This document shows positions 34,676 through 43,308 of a stretch of 64,000 bases of DNA, piece by piece; within the stretch, counting starts at the first letter, position 1; each line of letters opens with the position of its first letter. Both the position numbers and the translations under genes were made by a program. Below the pieces are notes generated by a model, which was given only the letters and a program-made list of their open reading frames with translations, searched no databases and was not told the DNA's origin. The stretch lies in assembly GCF_002741015.1 (NCBI RefSeq), contig NZ_CP016616.1, positions 3,691,501 through 3,755,500 of the forward strand. Reading direction: 5' to 3'. This DNA comes from Microvirga ossetica. GTDB taxonomy: Bacteria > Pseudomonadota > Alphaproteobacteria > Rhizobiales > Beijerinckiaceae.

Positions 34676-35839
34676 TCATCGAAACGTCTTCCGCGGGTCG
34701 AAGGCGTCGCGCACCGCTTCGCCGATGAAGATGAGGAGGCTGAGCATGATGGCGATCACGAAGAAGCCGGAGAGCCCAAGCCATGGCGCCTGAAGGTTGG
34801 CCTTGCCCTGGGCGAGCAGCTCGCCGAGCGAGGGCGAGCCTGGAGGCAGGCCGAAGCCGAGGAAGTCGAGGGAGGTGAGCGTCGTGATCGAGCCGTTGAT
34901 GATGAAGGGCAGGAAAGTGAGCGTCGCCACCATCGCGTTCGGCAGCAAGTGCTTGAACATGATGGTGGGGTTGGACAGGCCCAAGGCGCGCGCGGCGCGC
35001 ACATATTCGAAGTTCCTGGCGCGCAGGAACTCGGCGCGCACCACGCCGACGAGCGAGACCCAGGAGAACAGCAGCAGGATGCCGAGCAGCACGAAGAAGC
35101 TCGGCGTGATCACCGCCGAGATGATGATGAGAAGATAGAGCGAGGGGATCGCGGTCCAGATCTCGATGAAGCGCTGGAACAGCAGGTCCGTCCAGCCGCC
35201 GTAATAGCCCTGCACAGCACCTGCCAGGATGCCGATGAGGGAGGATATGCCGGCAAGCGTCAGGCCGAACAGCACGGAGATGCGAAAGCCGTAGATCAGT
35301 CGCGCGACCACGTCGCGGCCCTGGTCGTCGGTGCCGAGCCAGTTCCATTCGATGTCGTTGCAGCCCGTGCCCCCTGTGCGCTCCGCGATCGGCTTGCACT
35401 GCTGGTCGGTGAGCATCCAGGTCGGCGGTGCGGGCGCGGGCACGGGAAGGTCGAGGTTGTGCGTGCTGTACGAGAAGCGGATCGGTGCCCAGATGAGCCA
35501 GCCGTTCTCCTGGATCTCCTTGGAAATGACCGGGTCGCGGTAATCGGTCTGCGCCAGGAAGCCGCCGAATTTCTCTTCCGGATAATCGACAAAGGCCGGG
35601 TAGAGCAGCTCGCCCTTGTAGGAGGCGAGGATCGGCTTGTCGTTGGCGATCAGCTCCGCGAACAGGCTGAGCACGAACAGGACCATGAAGATCCAGAACG
35701 ACCAGTAGCCGCGCCGGTTGGCCTTGAAGTTCGCAAACCGCCGCCGGTTGAGCGGCGAGAGCTTGATGAAGCCCTCCTTCGGCAGGGGCGGCGCGACGGG
35801 CGACGAGGCCGGCGAGACGACGGGAATGGCCTCGTTCAT
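34676..35839 (-). CDS. yejE: ABC transporter permease (YejE-like)
   Basis: Inner-membrane permease of 387 residues. After a cytoplasmic N-terminus it has one span near residues 44-62, a large periplasmic loop to about 180 (with TDYRDPVISKEIQENGW), then five further spans. The binding-protein-dependent signature EYVRAARALGLSNPTIMFKH is near residue 285, the coupling helix to the ATPase. The long loop is typical of YejE. ATG 35839 follows GGGGAT by about 7 bases; a longer frame enters a repeat. It lies between yejB and the toxin-antitoxin genes. Confidence 0.93.
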   Translation of the reverse strand: MNEAIPVVSPASSPVAPPLPKEGFIKLSPLNRRRFANFKANRRGYWSFWIFMVLFVLSLFAELIANDKPILASYKGELLYPAFVDYPEEKFGGFLAQTDYRDPVISKEIQENGWLIWAPIRFSYSTHNLDLPVPAPAPPTWMLTDQQCKPIAERTGGTGCNDIEWNWLGTDDQGRDVVARLIYGFRISVLFGLTLAGISSLIGILAGAVQGYYGGWTDLLFQRFIEIWTAIPSLYLLIIISAVITPSFFVLLGILLLFSWVSLVGVVRAEFLRARNFEYVRAARALGLSNPTIMFKHLLPNAMVATLTFLPFIINGSITTLTSLDFLGFGLPPGSPSLGELLAQGKANLQAPWLGLSGFFVIAIMLSLLIFIGEAVRDAFDPRKTFR

Positions 35840-35882
35840 CGGGTGATCCCCATGAACGAAGCGCGGGCCTGTCGCGACAGGC

Positions 35883-35990
35883 CCTCTCCCCCCTTGTGGG
35901 GGAGAGCTGGAGAGGGGGGTGTAAGCGATAGCCGATGAAGGTCTGCGCCAGCACCCCCCTCCCTGACCCTCCCCCACAAGGGGGGAGGGG
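35883..35990. repeat. large inverted repeat between yejB and yejE
   Basis: CTCTCCCCCCTTGTGGGGGAG starts the left arm (35883-35921) and CACCCCCCTCCC...CCCCCACAAGGGGGGAGGGG forms the right arm (35951-35990); the arms are close to reverse complements across about 39 bases with a 30-base loop. Each arm is itself palindromic, so cruciform or long-hairpin folding is possible. Confidence 0.8.
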
Positions 35991-36025
35991 AAAGAGGCAG
36001 TGCCTTTTGCAATTGAGGAGCGCTA

Positions 36026-36068
36026 TGGATTCCCTTCCCCGTCGCTTCGCTCCAGCCGGGAATGACAC
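36026..36068. repeat. REP-like unit after yejB
   Basis: GGATTCCCTTCCCCGTCG...CAGCCGGGAATGACA is a variant (GGAATGACA) of the TCATCCCGG family, directly after the yejB stop region. With the inverted repeat at 35883 it occupies the whole 252-base gap between yejB and yejE. Confidence 0.65.
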
Positions 36069-36091
36069 TGAGGTGTGATGGATGCATCATC

Positions 36092-37204
36092 TCACGCCTC
36101 CCGGGTCTCGAAGTCGATCCGCGGATCGATCCAGGTATAGGTGAGGTCGGAAAGCAGGTTCACCGCGAGGCCCACGAGCGAGAAGATGTAGAGGTTCGCG
36201 AAGACCACGGGGTAGTCGCGGTTGACGATGGATTCGAAGGAGAGCAGGCCGAGCCCGTCGAGGGAGAAGATCGTCTCGATCAGAAGCGCGCCGGCGAAGA
36301 AGGCGCCGATGAAGGCTCCCGGGAAGCCGGCGATCACGATCAGCATCGCATTGCGGAACACATGGCCGTAGAGCACCTGGCGCTCGGATAGGCCCTTCAT
36401 GCGCGCGGTGAGCACATATTGCTTGCGGATCTCGTCGAGGAAGGAATTCTTCGTGAGCAGGGTCGAGGTGGCAAACGCCCCGAGCGCCATGGCGGTGATG
36501 GGCAGAACGAGATGCCAGAAGTAATCCGCGATCTGCCAGTACCAGGGCATGAAGTCCCAGTTTTCCGAGGTCAGCCCGCGCAAGGGGAAGACCTGCCAGA
36601 ACGAGCCGCCCGCGAAGAGCACGATCAGGAGGATCGCGAACAGGAAGCCCGGGATCGCATAGCCGATGATGACGACGGCCGAGGTCCAGATGTCGAAGGA
36701 GGAGCCGTCCCGCACCGCCTTCTTGATGCCGAGCGGGATCGAGATCGCGTAGGAGAGCAGCGTCATCCAGAGGCCGAGGCTGATCGAGACCGGCAGCTTT
36801 TCCTTGATGAGCTCCAGCACCGAGATGTCGCGAAAGTAGCTCTTGCCGAAATCGAAGCGGGCATAGTCCCAGATCATCTTCAAGAAACGCTCGTAGGCCG
36901 GCTTGTCGAAGCCGAACTGGGTTTCGAGCTGCTTGATGAATTGCGGGTCGAGGCCTTGAGCGCCGCGATAGCGGGAGGAGGTGTCGCCGGCACCCGCGCC
37001 TGCGCCACCGGGGCTCTGCGCGCCGAAATCGCCTCCGCCGCCGGAGATACGGGAGGAGGCGCCCGAATCCTGCCCCTGCAGCTGCGCGATGATGCGCTCC
37101 ACCGGGCCGCCGGGGGCGAACTGCACAAGCACGAAGGAGATGAGCATGATCCCGAGGATCGTGGGGATCATGAGAAGCACGCGGCGTGCGATATAGGCCA
37201 GCAT
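36092..37204 (-). CDS. yejB: ABC transporter permease (YejB-like)
   Basis: Inner-membrane permease of 370 residues with the OppB/YejB layout: first span [20 protein letters not shown], a periplasmic region, then five spans. The permease signature [20 protein letters not shown] lies near residue 267 and the end reads [18 protein letters not shown], characteristic of YejB. A Gly/Ala/Ser-rich insert (about residues 50-80) in the first loop lengthens the protein. ATG 37204 overlaps the stop of the DUF4260 gene by one base (TGATG), suggesting reinitiation. Confidence 0.93.
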   Translation of the reverse strand: MLAYIARRVLLMIPTILGIMLISFVLVQFAPGGPVERIIAQLQGQDSGASSRISGGGGDFGAQSPGGAGAGAGDTSSRYRGAQGLDPQFIKQLETQFGFDKPAYERFLKMIWDYARFDFGKSYFRDISVLELIKEKLPVSISLGLWMTLLSYAISIPLGIKKAVRDGSSFDIWTSAVVIIGYAIPGFLFAILLIVLFAGGSFWQVFPLRGLTSENWDFMPWYWQIADYFWHLVLPITAMALGAFATSTLLTKNSFLDEIRKQYVLTARMKGLSERQVLYGHVFRNAMLIVIAGFPGAFIGAFFAGALLIETIFSLDGLGLLSFESIVNRDYPVVFANLYIFSLVGLAVNLLSDLTYTWIDPRIDFETREA

Positions 37205-37572
37205 CAGGCGCCTGCTGCTTGCCGGCCGATGCGGCCGAGATGGGTGTCGTGGAAGCCGGACGCGTATTTCAAGCCGTAGCCCAGCATGCGGTCGAACCCG
37301 ATATGCGCCGCCCAGATCGCGGCGAGACCGAGACAGAGAGGCTCGTTTGCCGCCAGTCCCCATCCGGCCAGCAGCGCAGGCCCGAGGGTGGAGTGGAGAG
37401 CGTTGTAGACGATAGCCCCCGGCTTCGGCCCGGCCTTATAGGCGGCAAAGCTCAAGTCGGGGCCGAGGAAGAGGAGGGCATAGAGCCACCAGGAGAGGCC
37501 CGTATAGGCAAAGGCGAGTGTCGCCAGGACGAAGAGAGCGAGGCCCTCGAGGCGCAGAAGCAGGCGCGGCAT
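37204..37572 (-). CDS. DUF4260 family membrane protein
   Basis: Small membrane protein of 122 residues of unknown function. It opens [20 protein letters not shown], with four hydrophobic stretches and the family-type segments [20 protein letters not shown] and [20 protein letters not shown] near the end. ATG 37572 is preferred because GGAGG lies five bases upstream and the protein then matches the usual family start; upstream ATG 37596 and TTG 37608 are possible. It is inserted between yejA and yejB with coupled ends, a position with no known rationale. Confidence 0.82.
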   Translation of the reverse strand: MPRLLLRLEGLALFVLATLAFAYTGLSWWLYALLFLGPDLSFAAYKAGPKPGAIVYNALHSTLGPALLAGWGLAANEPLCLGLAAIWAAHIGFDRMLGYGLKYASGFHDTHLGRIGRQAAGA

Positions 37573-37611
37573 GTCCGCCTCCCTGCCCGTCGTCATTGGT
37601 GTGTCCAAGCC

Positions 37612-39474
37612 CTATCCTCTCCCGATCCGCTTCGCCTTCTCGGCATCGTACCACCAGGTTCCCGGTGCACCCGAGGCAAGGCGGGGCTTGGTCGCGGGGC
37701 GCGAGAACTGGTCCCAATAGGCCAGCCATTCGCTGGCCCGATACCACATGGGCACCCAATAATGGCCCGAACGGAGAACCCGGTCCAGGGCACGGCAGGC
37801 GATGTTCAGCTCCTGGCGCGACTTGGCGTTGGCGATCTTGTCGATCAGCGCATCCACCGTGGGATCGTCGATCCCCGCAATGTTGCGCGAGCCCGGCCTT
37901 TTGCCGGACTCCGATCCGTAGACGATGCGCAGGCTGTCGCCGGGCGTGGAGGAGCCGACGAGGTTGCGGCTCGCCATGTCGAAATCGTATTCGTCCATGC
38001 GGCGCTGGTACTGGGCCGCATCCACGATGCGCGAGAAGGCATCGATGCCGAGACGCTTCAGGTTGGCCTGGAAGGGCTGGGTGTGCGGCTGCAGCGAGGG
38101 CTGGAAGTCGAGGAACTCGATCCGGAACGGCTGCCCGTTCGGCAGCCTCAAGGTGCCGCCCTCGCGCTTGCAGCCGGCTTCGCGCAAAAGTTCGTCCGCG
38201 CGGCGCAGGTGGCGCCGGTCTTGGCCGGAGCCGTCGGAGACGGGCGGCAGGACGGGATCATCGAAGACGGAAGCGGGAAGCTTGCCGCGGAACGGCTCCA
38301 GCAGCGCCACTTCCTCCGGCGAAGGCTTGCCCAAAGCCTTCATGTCGCTGTTCTCGAAATAGGAGGTCGTGCGCTTGAACAGGCCGAACATGATGTTCGC
38401 GTTCGTCCATTCGAAGTCGAAGGCGAGACCGATGGCTTCGCGGATACGCGGATCCTTGAAGGTGTCGCGGCGCATGTTGAAGTACCAGCCCTGGATCGTG
38501 GCCGGCGCGTCGCTCGAGATCTCTTCCTTCTTCACCTTGCCGTCGCGAATGGCCGGGAAATCGTAGCCGGTCGACCAGATGCGCGACGTATATTCCTCGT
38601 TGTAGTTGAGCGTGCCGTTCTTGAACGCCTCGAAGGCCACGACGCGGTCGCGGAAATACTCGTAGCGGATATGCCCGAAATTGTTCTGGCCCACATTCAC
38701 GGGCAGATCCTTGGCCCAGTAATCGGGCACACGGTCGAACTCGATGTAACGTCCGACCTCGAAGCGTCCGACCTTGTAGGCGCCGGAGCCGAGCGGTGCC
38801 TCCAGCGTCGAGGCCTCGAAATCCTTGCCCTGCCAGTAGCGCTCGGAGAAGATCGGCATTCCGGCAATGATGAGATGCAGGTCGCGGCTGCGCTGCGGCG
38901 TGAACTGCACGCGCAGGACATCCTCGGATTCCGCTTCGGCCGAGGCCATCTGGGTCAGGAGCTGGCTGAAGTTCGGATGCCCCTTGGTCTTCAGGATGTT
39001 CAGCGAGAACGCCACATCCTTCGCCGTCAGCCTCGACCCGTCATGGAAGCGCGCTTCCGGGCGCAGGGAAAAGCGGTAGGTGAGCTTGTCGTCGGAGATG
39101 CGCACGCTCTTCGCAACGAGCCCATAGAGCGCATCCGGCTCGTCAGCCGAGCCGGTCATCAGCGTGTCGAAGGTGCCGGTCATGCCGGCGGCGCCGTCCC
39201 CGCGCAGCACGAAGACGTGGAGGGTGTTGAACGTATCGAAGTTCTGGTTGCCGAGCGTCTGCTTGATCTGGATCGCCAGCGTGCCGCCCTTCGGGGCGGC
39301 GGGACTCACGTAATCGAAATGCTTGAAGTCGGGCGGATATTTCAGCTCGCCGAAGCTCGACAGGCCGTGCGTTTCGGTCTCGCCCTCCTGCGCGAAGCCG
39401 ATGCGCGGCAGAACGGACAGGGCGGCCGTTGCCGCCCCGGTCTTGAGGATGGCGCGGCGATTGAGGGTCGTCAT
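37612..39474 (-). CDS. extracellular solute-binding protein, family 5 (YejA-like, copy 1)
   Basis: Periplasmic receptor for the YejBEF importer, 620 residues. The N-terminus MTTLNRRAILKTGAATAALS has a twin-arginine export motif (NRRAILK) followed by a hydrophobic stretch, unlike the Sec-type copy upstream. Family features are FKHFDYVSPAAPKGGTLAIQ near residue 50, a SEAR-type FSLRPEARFHDG near residue 148, GQNNFGHIRYEYFRDR near residue 255 and SRNIAGIDDPTVDALIDKI near residue 545. ATG 39474 overlaps the stop of the upstream binding protein as ATGA. Ligand is probably an oligopeptide or peptide-nucleotide, inferred from family. Confidence 0.92.
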   Translation of the reverse strand: MTTLNRRAILKTGAATAALSVLPRIGFAQEGETETHGLSSFGELKYPPDFKHFDYVSPAAPKGGTLAIQIKQTLGNQNFDTFNTLHVFVLRGDGAAGMTGTFDTLMTGSADEPDALYGLVAKSVRISDDKLTYRFSLRPEARFHDGSRLTAKDVAFSLNILKTKGHPNFSQLLTQMASAEAESEDVLRVQFTPQRSRDLHLIIAGMPIFSERYWQGKDFEASTLEAPLGSGAYKVGRFEVGRYIEFDRVPDYWAKDLPVNVGQNNFGHIRYEYFRDRVVAFEAFKNGTLNYNEEYTSRIWSTGYDFPAIRDGKVKKEEISSDAPATIQGWYFNMRRDTFKDPRIREAIGLAFDFEWTNANIMFGLFKRTTSYFENSDMKALGKPSPEEVALLEPFRGKLPASVFDDPVLPPVSDGSGQDRRHLRRADELLREAGCKREGGTLRLPNGQPFRIEFLDFQPSLQPHTQPFQANLKRLGIDAFSRIVDAAQYQRRMDEYDFDMASRNLVGSSTPGDSLRIVYGSESGKRPGSRNIAGIDDPTVDALIDKIANAKSRQELNIACRALDRVLRSGHYWVPMWYRASEWLAYWDQFSRPATKPRLASGAPGTWWYDAEKAKRIGRG

Positions 39475-41315
39475 CGCGGCGCCCCCGTCTTGGCGGCCTT
39501 GGCCTCGTCGAACCACCAGATCGTCGGGAAGGCGGCGCCGCCGTAGCGCGGCATGGTCTCCGGATGGCTGTAGCGGTTCCAGCGCGCGGTGCGCTGCTTC
39601 AGCGAGGTCCATTGCGGAACAACGTAGTCGTGGGCGAGGAGCACGCGGTCGAGCGCCTTCGTCGCCGCAACCAGCTCGTCGCGGTCCTTGGCATAGATGA
39701 CCTTGTCGATCAGCGCATCGACGCCGGGATCGGCGATGCCGGACAGGTTGCGCGAACCCTCGCGCGAAGCCGCCTGCGAGCCCCAGAACTCGCGCTGCTC
39801 GTTACCCGGCGACATCGATTGCGGCCACAAGCCCGTGGCGATGTCGAAGTCGAAGGCGCGGGTGCGGTTGGTGTATTGAACGTCGTCGACGGTGCGCACC
39901 GACGCCATGATGCCGAGGCGGTCGAGCGAGGCCTTGTAGGGCAGGAACACGCGCTCCTCGTTCGGGCTGCTGCTGAGCAGCTCGACGGTCAGGACATCGC
40001 CCTTCGCATTGACGCGGCGGCCGTTCTTCACCTCCCAGCCGGCTTCCTTGAGCAGGCGGTCGGCCTCGCGCAAGTTGTTGCGGATCGTCTCGGGCGAATC
40101 GTTGACCGGGTTCTTGTAAGCGGTCGTGAAGACCGATGCCGGAACCTTGTCGCGGATGGATTCGAGGATCTCGCGCTCGCGTCCTTCGGGCAGTCCCGAG
40201 GAGGCGAGGTCGAGGCCGAAGAAATAGCTCGAGGGGCGCTCGTAGAGGCCATAGAAGATCGTCTTGTTCAGTTCCTCGAAGGGGAAGGCGAGGTTGAAGG
40301 CGCGGCGGACGCGCTGGTCCTTGAACTTGTCGCGCCGCATGTTGAGCACGAAGGCCTGCATCACGCCGGTGGCGCGGAAGGAAAACTCTTCGAGCACCAC
40401 GCGGCCTTCCTGCCGGGCCGGGAAGTCGTATCCCGTCGCCCAGTTGCGGGCGCTGTTCTCGGTGCGGAAATCGAGACGGTCCGCCTTGAAGGCTTCGAGC
40501 AGCACCGTCGCGTCGCGATAATATTCGTAGCGGATCTCGTCGAAATTGTTCTGCCCGACATTCACGTTGATCTTTTCGCCCCAGTAATCCTTCACGCGCT
40601 CGTAGGAAGCGTTGCGGCCGGCGTCGAAATTCTTCAGGCGATAGGGGCCGGAGCCGAGCGGCGGCTCGAGGGTGGTCTGCGTGATGTCGCGCTTGCGCCC
40701 GTCGGACGCCGTACCCTCCCACCAATGCTTCGGCAGCACCATCAGCTGCCCCATGATCTGCGGCAGCTCGCGGTTGCCCTTCTCGTCGAAGGTGAACTTC
40801 ACCTCGCGCTCGCCGGTTTTCTCGGCCTTGGTGACGTTGGCATAATAGAAGGCGTAGGTGGGGCTGTTGGTCTTCAGGCTCTCGAACGAGAAGATCACGT
40901 CATCGACCGTCACCGGCCTGCCGTCGTGCCAGCGCGCCTCCGGTCGCAGGCGGAAGCTGACGGAGGAATAATCCTCCGGATAGGTGAAGGATTCGGCGAG
41001 CAGGCCATAAGAAGCGCTCGGCTCGTCGAGAGCGGAGGCGGTCAGGGTCTCGTAGATCAGGCCGAGTCCCTGTTCGGGGGATCCTTTCACGCCGGCGACG
41101 ACGACGTTGAAGCTGTCGAAGGTGCCCAGCGCTCCTAAGCGGACCAGCCCGCCCTTCGGGGCATTCGGATTGACGTAGTCGAAATGCGGGAAGCCTTGCG
41201 GGTATTTCGGCTCGTCGAGCAGGGCCGAACCGTGCCGCCATGGCGCTTCCTGGGCTGCGAGGGGAGAGAAGGCGAGGCAGGCCGCGAGGAAGCTCGGCAG
41301 AAGGGTGCGGATCAC
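39471..41315 (-). CDS. extracellular solute-binding protein, family 5 (YejA-like, copy 2)
   Basis: First gene of the importer operon, 614 residues. The start is GTG 41315: AGGAGA lies 6 bases upstream and the resulting MIRTLLPSFLAACLAFSPLA is a Sec signal peptide cleaved near QEA. The longest frame, from 41366, would start inside a repeat and is rejected. Landmarks are FPHFDYVNPNAPKGGLVRLG near residue 45, FRLRPEARWHDGRPVTVDD, GQNNFDEIRYEYYRDATVL near residue 250 and SRNLSGIADPGVDALIDKV near the end. It is a clear paralogue of the second binding protein downstream but uses a different export route. Confidence 0.92.
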   Translation of the reverse strand: MIRTLLPSFLAACLAFSPLAAQEAPWRHGSALLDEPKYPQGFPHFDYVNPNAPKGGLVRLGALGTFDSFNVVVAGVKGSPEQGLGLIYETLTASALDEPSASYGLLAESFTYPEDYSSVSFRLRPEARWHDGRPVTVDDVIFSFESLKTNSPTYAFYYANVTKAEKTGEREVKFTFDEKGNRELPQIMGQLMVLPKHWWEGTASDGRKRDITQTTLEPPLGSGPYRLKNFDAGRNASYERVKDYWGEKINVNVGQNNFDEIRYEYYRDATVLLEAFKADRLDFRTENSARNWATGYDFPARQEGRVVLEEFSFRATGVMQAFVLNMRRDKFKDQRVRRAFNLAFPFEELNKTIFYGLYERPSSYFFGLDLASSGLPEGREREILESIRDKVPASVFTTAYKNPVNDSPETIRNNLREADRLLKEAGWEVKNGRRVNAKGDVLTVELLSSSPNEERVFLPYKASLDRLGIMASVRTVDDVQYTNRTRAFDFDIATGLWPQSMSPGNEQREFWGSQAASREGSRNLSGIADPGVDALIDKVIYAKDRDELVAATKALDRVLLAHDYVVPQWTSLKQRTARWNRYSHPETMPRYGGAAFPTIWWFDEAKAAKTGAPR

Positions 41316-41353
41316 AAGGCGTCTCCTGGAAAGGCGAGGCGTCTGTCGTTCAA

Positions 41354-41456
41354 GCATCGGACCCAAAAGTGGAGCCCACTTTTGGGATCCATCCGATGCT
41401 TCTCTTTATAGACTGGCACATCGTTCGGTTGCCCTTCGGGTCTGCTCGATGCACTA
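41354..41456. repeat. double-hairpin intergenic repeat, copy 3
   Basis: GCATCGGACCCAAAAGTGG...CCACTTTTGGGATCCATCC then GATGC form the first hairpin; CACATCGTTCGG...CTCGATGCACTAG the second. It lies 39 bases upstream of the yejA-copy-2 start, and its last bases (GATGC then CTAGG) match the ends of the other copies. Confidence 0.85.
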
Positions 41457-41516
41457 GGGTAGATTTTGTGCGTAACGGGGCAAGCGCAAGGGATAACGCG
41501 GAAAAGGGCAAGAGCC

Positions 41517-41549
41517 CTAAAAGAAAAGCCGGGCTTGAGGCCCGGCTTT
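41517..41549 (-). terminator. rho-independent terminator of the cytochrome c gene
   Basis: AAAGCCGGGC at 41525-41534 pairs perfectly with GCCCGGCTTT at 41540-41549. Read on the minus strand it is followed by TTCTTTTAGG, a U-rich tail. It lies 26 bases past the stop of the cytochrome gene. Confidence 0.8.
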
Positions 41550-41575
41550 CCGAAATGTGATCGCTGCAAAGAGTC

Positions 41576-42118
41576 TTACTGGGCTGCCGGGTACGCGACC
41601 GGGCTGTCGGAAAGGCTCCGCAGATAGGCCAGCAGGTCCGCGCGGTCCTTAGCCCCGGCAAGGCCGGCAAAGGCCATGATGGTGCCGGGAGTCGCCTGTT
41701 TAGGATTATGGACGAAGGCGTCCAGGGCCTCGTAGCTCCAGTTGCCGCCATGGGCCTTCATGCCCGCCGAGTAGTTGAAGCCCTCGTGCGAGGCGACGGG
41801 GCGTCCGACGACGCCGTAAAGGTTCGGTCCGACCTTGTTCGGCCCGCCCTTTTCGAAGGTGTGGCAGGAGGCGCATTTGCGGGCCTGGGCCTGACCCTTG
41901 GTCGGATCGGCACTGGCCAGGAGGACCGGAAGCGGCTCGGCGGGGGCGGCAGCAGCGGCGCCACCGCCGGCGGCGGCCTCTTCCGGAGCCGGAAGGTCAT
42001 AACCTGGGACGGCGGGCTTGTGAGGGGCAAACAGACCGCCGGCGATAACGTTGACGCCGACCACGAAGAGGAGCGAGCCGAAAACGGCGCCCGCGATCTT
42101 ATTGGTCTCGATATTCAT
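41576..42118 (-). CDS. membrane-anchored c-type cytochrome (CycM-like)
   Basis: Electron carrier of 180 residues on the periplasmic face of the inner membrane. An uncleaved N-terminal anchor ([20 protein letters not shown], residues 9-28) is followed by an Ala/Pro-rich linker and a class I cytochrome c domain. The haem site is CASCH near residue 95 and the axial Met is probably in TIMAFAGL near residue 150. The layout fits membrane-bound CycM/c552 of rhizobia, which passes electrons to terminal oxidases. ATG 42118 has GAGGAGAG 9 bases upstream. It stands alone. Confidence 0.93.
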   Translation of the reverse strand: MNIETNKIAGAVFGSLLFVVGVNVIAGGLFAPHKPAVPGYDLPAPEEAAAGGGAAAAAPAEPLPVLLASADPTKGQAQARKCASCHTFEKGGPNKVGPNLYGVVGRPVASHEGFNYSAGMKAHGGNWSYEALDAFVHNPKQATPGTIMAFAGLAGAKDRADLLAYLRSLSDSPVAYPAAQ

Positions 42119-42357
42119 CAGTGAAGCTCTCCTCGCCTTCGTACAACCGGCGAAACCAGGCAGCAGAACGGATCCGCGAGCATGCACCCGCGACAGGGGC
42201 GTTGCTTAGCCGTAGAGATGGGGTTTTGACAATGGGGTTTTCCGGAGTTTTCGCCGTTCTCGTGGTCGCAGCACGGCTTTGCAACGCTCGAGCTCGCCCG
42301 AAGGTCCCGTTCCCGCCCTAGGGCCGACGGGCGCGGTTTCGGCTCGCGGGAAGTTTC

Positions 42358-42401
42358 GGATCGATCCAAAATTGCATTCCCCTTTCGGGTCCGATGCTCT
42401 A
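42358..42401. repeat. half copy of the double-hairpin repeat
   Basis: GGATCGATCCAAAATTGC...CTTTCGGGTCCGATGCTC corresponds to one half of the ~130-bp element in reverse. The 316-base gap 42119-42434 otherwise shows nothing recognisable beyond the upstream region of the cytochrome gene and the kdsB leader. Confidence 0.6.
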
Positions 42402-42434
42402 AGCACGCGCAGTTTTCCTTGAACGAACCGCGTC

Positions 42435-43223
42435 ATGTCCGATCCCATCGTCCTCATTCCCGCTCGCCTCGCCGCCACCAGACTGCCCAACAAGCCCCTG
42501 GCCGAGATCGCAGGCGAGCCCATGATCGTCCATGTCTGGCGCCGGGCGCTCGAGGCCGGAATCGGCCCGGTCGCGGTGGCGACCGATGCCCCGGCCATCG
42601 CCGAGGCCATCGCGGCTGTAGGCGGCATCGCCGTCATGACCCGGGACGATCACGCCTCCGGTTCCGACCGCATCTTCGAGGCTGTGGAAAAGCTCGATCC
42701 GGAAGGCCGTCACGACGTGGTGGTGAACGTGCAGGGCGACCTGCCGACCATCGATCCGGCGGCCGTCGCCGCCTCCATCGTCCCGCTCGCGGATCGGGAA
42801 GTCGATATCGCGACCCTCGTCGCCATCATCGAGCGCGAGGAGGAGAAGACCAATCCCAACGTGGTGAAGATGGTGGGCAGCCCCATCGCGCCCGGCCGCT
42901 TCCGCGCGCTCTATTTCACCCGGGCGACGGCGCCTTACGGCGACGGACCGCTCTATCATCACATCGGCCTCTACGCCTATCGCCGCAGGGCGCTGCAGCG
43001 TTTCGTCGGCCTCAAACCCTCGCCGCTGGAGATGCGCGAGAGGCTCGAGCAGCTGCGGGCGCTCGAGGCCGGCATGCGCATCGATGCGGTGCTGGTCGAC
43101 GACGTGCCCCTCGGCGTCGATACTCCCCACGATCTGGACAGGGCGCGCGACATCATCGCGGCAAGGGCATCGGACCCAAAAGTGGCTTCCACTTTTGGGA
43201 GCGATCCGATGCCCCTTCTTTGA
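42435..43223 (+). CDS. kdsB: 3-deoxy-manno-octulosonate cytidylyltransferase
   Basis: Activates Kdo with CTP for lipopolysaccharide inner-core synthesis. The 262-residue protein has the nucleotide-binding start [30 protein letters not shown] near residue 55, [17 protein letters not shown] near residue 73, [15 protein letters not shown] near residue 98 and the late [10 protein letters not shown] region. The family normally ends near [12 protein letters not shown]. Here about 18 further codons ([18 protein letters not shown]) and the stop come from a double-hairpin repeat, so the natural C-terminus has been replaced or extended by repeat sequence. Confidence 0.95.
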   Translation: MSDPIVLIPARLAATRLPNKPLAEIAGEPMIVHVWRRALEAGIGPVAVATDAPAIAEAIAAVGGIAVMTRDDHASGSDRIFEAVEKLDPEGRHDVVVNVQGDLPTIDPAAVAASIVPLADREVDIATLVAIIEREEEKTNPNVVKMVGSPIAPGRFRALYFTRATAPYGDGPLYHHIGLYAYRRRALQRFVGLKPSPLEMRERLEQLRALEAGMRIDAVLVDDVPLGVDTPHDLDRARDIIAARASDPKVASTFGSDPMPLL

Positions 43224-43300
43224 ACAGCGCATCGTTCAGGGCGTAAAACCTGGACCACTTTTCGCTGACGCGGCCCTCTGGATCCGCACGATGCGCTAGG
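43167..43300. repeat. double-hairpin repeat, copy 5, partly coding
   Basis: GCATCGGACCCAAAAGTGG...CCACTTTTGGG...GATCCGATGC at 43167-43212 forms the first hairpin, GCGCATCG...CACGATGCGC at 43228-43297 the second. The first 57 bases encode the C-terminus of KdsB; the right end runs into CTAGGAGG, the ribosome site of pheA. Confidence 0.88.
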
Positions 43301-43308
43301 AGGACATC

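Noticed and set aside
37186..39546. 786-codon open frame antisense to the binding-protein gene
   Set aside because: Same shadow effect; the opposite strand encodes a complete YejA-like protein with export signal and family motifs.
41316..41366. Upstream extension of the first YejA-like gene
   Set aside because: The added residues are translated from a double-hairpin repeat; GTG 41315 has a strong ribosome site and yields a clean signal peptide.
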